Below, in pieces: positions 59,013 through 64,000 of a stretch of 64,000 nt of DNA. This DNA is from Dietzia cinnamea NBRC 102147 (GTDB taxonomy: Bacteria > Actinomycetota > Actinomycetes > Mycobacteriales > Mycobacteriaceae). The notes under the pieces are model-generated. The model ran no database searches. It saw only the letters and a list, made by a program, of their open reading frames with translations, and was not told the DNA's origin. The DNA lies in the NCBI RefSeq assembly GCF_001571065.1, contig NZ_BCSW01000005.1, positions 1 through 64,000 of the forward strand, read 5' to 3'. How positions within the stretch are numbered: the first letter of the stretch is position 1; each line of letters starts with the position of its first letter. A program made the translations under genes and the position numbers.

Positions 59013-59174
59013 ATGCCTGATTTCAGCGCCATCAGCGCCGCGCTCACCGCGGTCACCAACGCCATCAGCGGCCTCGTGGCCCTGACCGGGTCCCTGACGG
59101 GCAACGACCTGGGCCCCGCGCTCGAGGCCATCGGTCTCGGTGATCTCGGCAGCGCCGCGGAGGGTGCGGCCTGA
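59013..59174 (+). CDS. Small acidic peptide, PorH/PorA-like (pair 2, member 1)
   Basis: A 53-residue peptide with no Lys or Arg, rich in Ala, Leu and Gly: MPDFSAISAALTAVTNAIS, then GLVALTGSLTGNDLG. ATG 59013 follows AAAGGGAGATACAC. It shares MP-x-F, the hydrophobic core and TGSL with the peptide at 58268. The long frame from 58935 was rejected. Amphipathic helix; no signal peptide. Confidence 0.7.
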   Translation: MPDFSAISAALTAVTNAISGLVALTGSLTGNDLGPALEAIGLGDLGSAAEGAA

Positions 59175-59287
59175 CAGCCCCCGGGGCCAGGGTGATCCCT
59201 GTGCCCATACCGGCTGTGTAGAGACGCGGCCACCTCAATCTTCGATCTTGATCCGGACCCCGGATCGCACTCTCAAGGAGAACAGAC

Positions 59288-59461
59288 ATGGGTATCGACC
59301 TCGGCTCCATCGGCGGCGACAACGGCCTGCTCGCGAAGGACGGCATCGTCGACCTCGGCGGTACGTTCCTCGGCGCCGTCAACAACCTGGTCAAGGCTGT
59401 CGGCTACTTCGTCGGCGGCGACTTCCAGAAGGCGCTCGACGCGGGCTTCATGAAGGCCTGA
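59288..59461 (+). CDS. Small peptide, PorH/PorA-like (pair 2, member 2)
   Basis: A 57-residue peptide with six Asp and four Lys, the only member with basic residues. The C-terminal part GYFVGGDFQKALDAGF matches the peptide at 58460. AAGGAG lies 7 nt before ATG 59288. It is 113 bp downstream of member 1 and is followed by a classic terminator, so pair 2 is a closed unit. Confidence 0.7.
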   Translation: MGIDLGSIGGDNGLLAKDGIVDLGGTFLGAVNNLVKAVGYFVGGDFQKALDAGFMKA

Positions 59462-59478
59462 GTCGGACGACTGACTCG

Positions 59479-59514
59479 AAAAGGGCTCCGGGCTGAGGCT
59501 CGGAGCTCTTTTTT
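59479..59514 (+). terminator. Terminator of peptide pair 2
   Basis: AAAAGGGCTCCG pairs with CGGAGCTCTTTT (one G-U) around a 10-nt loop, with a run of six T. It is the most classical Rho-independent terminator in the window. Confidence 0.92.
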
Positions 59515-59828
59515 CTGCTCGCGACCGCCGGGCGCCGACCGGGCGACCTGAGTTCGATATGGGTTCGTTCATATCGGTAACACAGATCGGCGGCGAGTCG
59601 ATAATGTTGACGTGAGCCGCACGGGAGGCTCTGAGGTTTCCACCGGCCGGTGCCGGTGTGACATCCTCGGGGCCGAGCCCTGCGGATGAACTGCCCAGTC
59701 TTGGCGGCGCGCTGGTGATACTAGTGTGGCTGATGGGACTTGTGTGACTGCTGGGAATCGGGTTAGCGTTCTCCGCGAGAAGGTGCCCGGGTCCGTCTGT
59801 GAACAACGAGAATGTAAGGCGTCGAAAT
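59515..59828 (+). promoter_or_regulatory. Regulatory region of the second mycolyltransferase
   Basis: 314 bp without a gene. An inverted repeat CGATATG-N8-CATATCG lies at 59555-59576. TTGGCG (59701-59706) and TAGTGT (59722-59727) with a 15-bp spacer are possible promoter boxes, and GATACT (59717-59722) is an alternative -10. Confidence 0.4.
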
Positions 59829-60953
59829 ATGCGTTCAGTGAAGCGGTTCGGCACGAAGGTCGCAGCAGCGGCCCTCGCCGCGGCCATGGTCCCCGTCGTC
59901 GCCACCGGCACGGCTCAGGCCCAGGGCGGCACCATCCAGTACACCAAGGCCACCGCGGGCAACAAGGTCGTCGAGACCAAGCTCCCGGACGGTCGACTGA
60001 TCGTGTCGGTGTGGTCGGACAAGATGGCCGTCGAGGTGCCGAACATCGTCCAGCCGCCGCGCGACGGTAACTTGCGTGCTCCCGTGCTGTACCTCGTCAA
60101 CGGGGCGGGCGGTGGCGAGGACTCCGCCACCTGGCAGGCACAGTCCGACGTCAAGCAGTTCATGTCCGACAAGGACGCCTGGACCGTCACCCCGATCGGC
60201 GGAGCCTTCTCGTACTACACGGACTGGCAGAAGCACGATCCCAATGTCCAGACCCGCTTCGCGCGTGACACCGACCGTCCGATGGCGTTCGAGACCTACC
60301 TCGCCAAAGAACTGCCGGATCTCTTCGAGGGTCGCTACGGGGGGAACACCGGCGACGCCCGCGGCCGTGGTCTCGCCGCGATCTCCATGACCGCGACCTC
60401 GGTCCTGACCATCGCCCAGAAGTACCCGGGCAGGTTCGACGCCATCGGCTCCTACTCCGGCTGTGCGGAGACCTCCACCCCGATCGGCCACGAGTTCATC
60501 AACATCGTCACCGGCATGCGGGGCGGGGCCGACCTCAACAACATGTGGGGGCCCTTCCCGGGCGAGCCCCGCGCGGGTACCAACAGCTGGTTCGACAACG
60601 ACCCGGTCTGGGGCGCCTGGCGCTTCAAGGAGCAGATGGACCGCGGCCAGCTGCCCGCCATGTTCATCTCCACCGGAAACGGTCTGCCCGGACCGCACGA
60701 GTCGCTCGAGAACTGGCGCCTGCGCAACAGCATCCCGGCGCTGGCCAACCAGGCGATCGTCGGCGGTGTCATCGAGGCGGCCACCCAGTACTGCACGGCC
60801 AATCTGGCCCGCCGCTTCGGCGAGCTCGGCATCCCCGCCCACTTCGACTTCGCGCCCAACGGCACGCACTCGTGGGGCTACTGGGAGGACGACCTCAAGC
60901 AGTCCTGGCCCATGATGGCGAACGCCATGGGTGCCCGCTGGGGCGCTCTCTGA
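59829..60953 (+). CDS. Secreted mycolyltransferase-family esterase next to the small peptides
   Basis: A 374-residue Ag85/Cmt-type protein. The signal peptide (MRSVKRFGTKVAAAALAAAM, cleavage after GTAQA) fits ATG 59829; GTG 59799 would add ten residues. The nucleophile is Ser186 in AAISMTATS, where both Gly of the usual GxSxG are replaced, as in a subset of corynebacterial enzymes; the late His is in NGTHSWGYW. Other marks are PVLYLVNGAGGG and RPMAFETYLAKELP. In corynebacteria a mycolyltransferase also O-mycoloylates small porins, so placement beside the peptides is suggestive. It has its own terminator. Confidence 0.9.
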   Translation: MRSVKRFGTKVAAAALAAAMVPVVATGTAQAQGGTIQYTKATAGNKVVETKLPDGRLIVSVWSDKMAVEVPNIVQPPRDGNLRAPVLYLVNGAGGGEDSATWQAQSDVKQFMSDKDAWTVTPIGGAFSYYTDWQKHDPNVQTRFARDTDRPMAFETYLAKELPDLFEGRYGGNTGDARGRGLAAISMTATSVLTIAQKYPGRFDAIGSYSGCAETSTPIGHEFINIVTGMRGGADLNNMWGPFPGEPRAGTNSWFDNDPVWGAWRFKEQMDRGQLPAMFISTGNGLPGPHESLENWRLRNSIPALANQAIVGGVIEAATQYCTANLARRFGELGIPAHFDFAPNGTHSWGYWEDDLKQSWPMMANAMGARWGAL

Positions 60954-60992
60954 TCGACCGGCGCCACGGCGGCTCACCCGCGCCCGGAGCCC

Positions 60993-61032
60993 ACGGACCC
61001 CGCTCACCTCACATCAGGTGGGCGGGGTCCGT
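60993..61032 (+). terminator. Terminator of the second mycolyltransferase gene
   Basis: A 17-bp stem (ACGGACCCCGCTCACCT with its near-complement, one G-U) around CACATC, then TCTCGT. Confidence 0.85.
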
Positions 61033-61085
61033 TCTCGTATGCGGCCCCGCCGCGGGCCGGCTGCGGCGAACGGAGCGTAGTCCGG

Positions 61086-61091
61086 CATCCT
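61086..61091 (+). promoter_or_regulatory. Possible leaderless -10 of the hydrolase gene
   Basis: CATCCT ends 6 nt before ATG 61098. Confidence 0.35.
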
Positions 61092-61097
61092 GTACCC

Positions 61098-61994
61098 ATG
61101 ACCACGATCGAAGACCCCGCCCGGGTCGAACTGCACCACCCGGACGGCAGCACCAGCCCGCTGCTGATCGTGGAGACCGACCAGCGGGACGAGCGCCGGC
61201 CGTCGGTCCTGGTGCTGCCGGGCATCGCCGTCGGCGCCCGTTACTACCTCCCGCTCGCCCGCGCGCTGGCGGCCGAGGGCGTCGACGTCGCGATCACCGA
61301 GCTGCGCGGCCAGGGGGAGAGCACCTACCGCATCGGTCGGCGTAGCGCCCCGGCCGGCTACCACGAGAGCGCCGCCGAGGACGTCCCGCTCGCGCTCGAC
61401 GCGATGGAGCAGCGACTCGGCCGGCGGCCCGTGATCCTCCTGGGGCACAGCATGGGCGCGCAGATCGGTGTGTACCACCTCGCGCGCCACGACCCGCGCG
61501 TCGCCGGGCTCGTCGCGGTCGCCGCCCAGTCACCGTTCCACCGCGGCTTCCCGGGGCCCGTCGGTCGCAAGCTGCGCGCGGGCTCGGTGATCCTGCCGGC
61601 GCTGGGCTGGCTCTCCGGGCACGTGCCGGGACAGTTCTTCGGCGCGAAGGGACGGATCCCCGCCGACCGCATCCGGGACTGGGCCCGGCTCGCCGCGGCG
61701 GGCGTCATGCAGCCGGCTCGCGCCGATCTCGACTACCCGGCGGGCCTGTCGCGCGTCACCGTGCCGGCGCTGGCGGTGGTGATCGCCGACGACCCGCTCG
61801 CCCCCGCGAGTGCCGCACGCAACCTCCTGGCCATGCTGCCCTCCGCGCGCACGACCCTCGAGCTCGAACCCGAGGCGCTGGGGCACAACTCGTGGGCGCG
61901 CCGACCCGCCGAGGTGGTCGCCCGGGTGCTCGCGTGGACGGACCGGGAGGTCGTCAGGCCCGAGCGGGACGACGACGAGGTAGTCGACGCCTGA
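61098..61994 (+). CDS. Alpha/beta hydrolase
   Basis: A 298-residue cytosolic hydrolase of the lysophospholipase-like group: VLVLPGIAVGARYYLPLARA (oxyanion region), ITELRGQGES, nucleophile in LLGHSMGAQIGVY, an acid near VIADDPLAP and a His in ALGHNSWARR. The substrate is unknown. The last 41 bp overlap the convergent prolyl oligopeptidase gene. Confidence 0.88.
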   Translation: MTTIEDPARVELHHPDGSTSPLLIVETDQRDERRPSVLVLPGIAVGARYYLPLARALAAEGVDVAITELRGQGESTYRIGRRSAPAGYHESAAEDVPLALDAMEQRLGRRPVILLGHSMGAQIGVYHLARHDPRVAGLVAVAAQSPFHRGFPGPVGRKLRAGSVILPALGWLSGHVPGQFFGAKGRIPADRIRDWARLAAAGVMQPARADLDYPAGLSRVTVPALAVVIADDPLAPASAARNLLAMLPSARTTLELEPEALGHNSWARRPAEVVARVLAWTDREVVRPERDDDEVVDA

Positions 61995-64000
61995 AGAACT
62001 CGTACGTGAGGACCGCTTTCCGCGCCTCCTGCGTGTTGTCGGCGGCGCCGGCGTGGCCGCCCTCGACGTTCTCGTAATAGGCGACCTCGTGACCCGCGGC
62101 CTCCAGGGCGGCGGTCATCTTCCGCGCGTGGCCCGGGTGCACGCGGTCATCCCGTGTCGAGGTGGTCATGAGCACGGGCGGGTAACGGACCTCCGAGGCG
62201 GGCCGGATGTTCTGGTAGGGGGAGTACGCGCCGAGGAAATCGTCCCAGTCGGACGAGTCCGGGTCGCCGTACTCGGCCATCCACGACGCGCCGGCCAACA
62301 GTAGGTGGTAACGCTTCATGTCCAGCAGCGGTACAGCGATCGCCAGCGCTCCGAAGAGTTCCGGGTAGCGGGTGAGCATGACGCCCATGAGCAGCCCGCC
62401 GTTGGATCCGCCGGTCGCGCCCAGCTGGTCGCGGGTGGTCACCCCCGTATCGACGAGGGCGCGCGCCACGGCCGCGAAGTCCTCGTAGGCGCGCGGCCGC
62501 TTCTCGCGCAGGGCGGCCCGGTGCCACGACGGCCCGTACTCGCCGCCGCCGCGGATCCCCGCCACGACGTAGACTCCGCCCTCCTCGAGCCACAGCGCGC
62601 CGCGCAGGGCCGCGTACGCGGGCCGCATCGACACCTCGAAGCCTCCGTAGCCGTACAGGATGGTTGGTCGGGGGCCGTCCGGGCCGGGCCCGCGCATGAC
62701 GGTGTACGGGACCTCGGTGCCGTCGTCGCTCACGGCGGTGTGGCGGGTGACCTCGATGCCGGCCGTGTCGAACCGGTGCGGGGTCGCGCCGAGGGTGGTG
62801 GTGCTGCCGTCGGCGCGCAGGAGCACCAGCGACGGTGGCACGACCGGCCCGGAGACCGCGAGCACGGCGTCGTCGGGGTGCGGCCGCTCGCCGTCGGACC
62901 GCCCTCCTCCCGCCGGCCCGGAATCCTCCTGCTCGCCGTCCCGCATCCCGGACAGCCGGTCGCAGGACAGCACGTCGATCGACACGTGCTCGAGCAGGCC
63001 CTCCACCGGCCGCGGCGTCCAGTCGCCGTCGACGGAATCGGGGATGGTGTAGGCCTCGATCCGCGACTCGGTGTCGTCGAGGACCGTCAGCAGGATCCGG
63101 CCGCGGCCCCAGGTGATGTCCTCGACGGTCGTGGACGGGGTGGGGGAGAACAGGACGACCGGCTCGGGCAGGCGCTCGGGGTCGGCGTCCACGACGGACC
63201 ACGGCACCACGAGCACCGACCCGCCGGGATGGGTCCGGCCCGCGATCTCGAGATCGGTCCGGGGCCTCAGGAGGAGCCAGTCGCCGCACGAGGTGACGTC
63301 GCAGTCCTCGGGCACGGGCACGGCGCGCGGCCCGGTCGCGGTGGGGTCGGTCCCGGGCGTCCAGAAGACCTCCTGCGAGGTGTGGAAGTCCGGTGCGCGG
63401 CTGGCGAGGAACCGGCCCGTCGTCGGGTCGTGCGAGGCCCCCACCGCCACGTCGTCCGTCCGTCCCTCGAAGATCACGGGCGCCTGCGCGGGATCGGTAC
63501 CGCGCCGCCACAGTCGCACGACGCGCGCGTACCCCGAGTCGGTGGCGTCGGATCCCTCCGGGTCGAGCGGCGCGGCGAGGAGCACGGTGTCGCGGTCGAC
63601 CCACGACACCGAGCACTTGGCCTCGCTCAGTCGGAAGCCGTCCTCCGAGGCGGGGACGAAGCGTCGCGCGAGGAGGTCGAACTCGCGGATCTCGACGGCG
63701 TCCGCGCCGCCGCGGGACAACCGCAGCAGTGCGCGGTCGTCGGCAGGCCGGCGGACGACCGTCCCCGAGTACACCCAGTTGACGCCTTCCTCGTCGGCGA
63801 GCGCGTCGACGTCGACGAGCGTCTCCCACGCCGGGTGGTCGACACCTGGCGCGCCCTCTGCGAGGACCGACCACGGCACGCGGCGCCACAGTCCGCGTCG
63901 GTGGTCGCCGTCCTTCCACAGCGTGTAGGCGTGGGGGCCGCGCAGGACGGGCCAGGCGATACGGTCCGTGGCGTCGAGGATCTCCAGCGCCCGGGTGTAG
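61954..64000 (-). CDS. Prolyl oligopeptidase family serine peptidase (5' end outside window)
   Basis: An S9-family peptidase cut by the right edge. The frame stays open from 63879 to 64000 with good family sequence (LEILDATDRIAWPVLRG, AYTLWKDGDHRRGLWRRV), so the ATG at 63879 is internal. The beta-propeller part is N-terminal. The catalytic domain shows ILYGYGGFEVSM, GIRGGGEYG, nucleophile in GATGGSNGGLL, DDRVHPGHA and a His in VEGGHAGA. M. tuberculosis has a homologue (Rv0457c) a little downstream of groEL2. An insertion rich in Gly/Glu/Asp (DGEQEDSGPAGGG) lies mid-protein. Confidence 0.92.
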   Translation of the reverse strand, partial: YTRALEILDATDRIAWPVLRGPHAYTLWKDGDHRRGLWRRVPWSVLAEGAPGVDHPAWETLVDVDALADEEGVNWVYSGTVVRRPADDRALLRLSRGGADAVEIREFDLLARRFVPASEDGFRLSEAKCSVSWVDRDTVLLAAPLDPEGSDATDSGYARVVRLWRRGTDPAQAPVIFEGRTDDVAVGASHDPTTGRFLASRAPDFHTSQEVFWTPGTDPTATGPRAVPVPEDCDVTSCGDWLLLRPRTDLEIAGRTHPGGSVLVVPWSVVDADPERLPEPVVLFSPTPSTTVEDITWGRGRILLTVLDDTESRIEAYTIPDSVDGDWTPRPVEGLLEHVSIDVLSCDRLSGMRDGEQEDSGPAGGGRSDGERPHPDDAVLAVSGPVVPPSLVLLRADGSTTTLGATPHRFDTAGIEVTRHTAVSDDGTEVPYTVMRGPGPDGPRPTILYGYGGFEVSMRPAYAALRGALWLEEGGVYVVAGIRGGGEYGPSWHRAALREKRPRAYEDFAAVARALVDTGVTTRDQLGATGGSNGGLLMGVMLTRYPELFGALAIAVPLLDMKRYHLLLAGASWMAEYGDPDSSDWDDFLGAYSPYQNIRPASEVRYPPVLMTTSTRDDRVHPGHARKMTAALEAAGHEVAYYENVEGGHAGAADNTQEARKAVLTYEFFRRRLPRRRPARA

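Overview
The window is high-GC actinobacterial chromosome. Its markers point to a mycolic-acid-bearing member of the Mycobacteriales: two secreted mycolyltransferase-family esterases, PknG with GlnH and GlnX, an F420-dependent glucose-6-phosphate dehydrogenase, EgtB/EgtD for ergothioneine, a GroEL2 with doubled CIRCE operators, and very small acidic peptides downstream of groEL2 where corynebacteria carry porH/porA. The mix (FGD as in mycobacteria and rhodococci; porin-like peptides after groEL and a PknG without rubredoxin cysteines as in corynebacteria) suggests Dietzia or a close relative. That genus call is inference.

The backbone follows the gene order of Mycobacterium tuberculosis Rv0389 to Rv0440, with pieces replaced. 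Positions 1-9.1 kb: purT, a frameshifted DUF1648 gene, a helical protein plus DUF1023 hydrolase pair, fprA, rhodanese, metZ, a glycosyltransferase and a secreted protein. Positions 9.4-16.6 kb: fgd1, a SUFU-domain protein, an alkyltransferase-like protein lacking its cysteine, egtB-egtD, a repeat-containing orphan and a 13E12-type HNH protein. Positions 16.7-26.6 kb: pta-ackA, then the glnX-glnH-pknG operon opposite mutT3. Positions 26.7-31.7 kb: a PhoD-like phosphatase and divergent thiE / thiO-thiS-thiG. Positions 31.8-41.1 kb: a DUF1707 protein, an ABC exporter, a CD225 protein, ppk2, xthA, an acetyltransferase, def, DUF3263 and virR-like genes, and a lipoprotein. Positions 41.2-47.9 kb: a six-gene Mrp Na+/H+ antiporter operon.

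Positions 48-64 kb hold a stand-alone LeuA-regulatory-like protein behind an ILVV leader peptide, a CDC48-like AAA ATPase, a mycolyltransferase, an M20 peptidase, several small genes, and groEL2. Between groEL2 and a second mycolyltransferase lie four small acidic peptides in two related pairs; the second pair's promoter overlaps a DtxR/IdeR-like iron box. The window ends in an alpha/beta hydrolase and a prolyl oligopeptidase cut by the right edge.

Three genome-wide habits show. First, many genes appear leaderless: an nAnnnT -10 hexamer ends 6-8 nt before the start codon. Second, operon genes are joined by ATGA or GTGA overlaps. Third, short tandem repeats are common, in frame inside coding regions (egtB, egtD, pknG, the AAA ATPase, the egtD-adjacent orphan) and also in the leaders of metZ and fgd1. 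No tRNA, rRNA, CRISPR array, insertion sequence or prophage was recognised.
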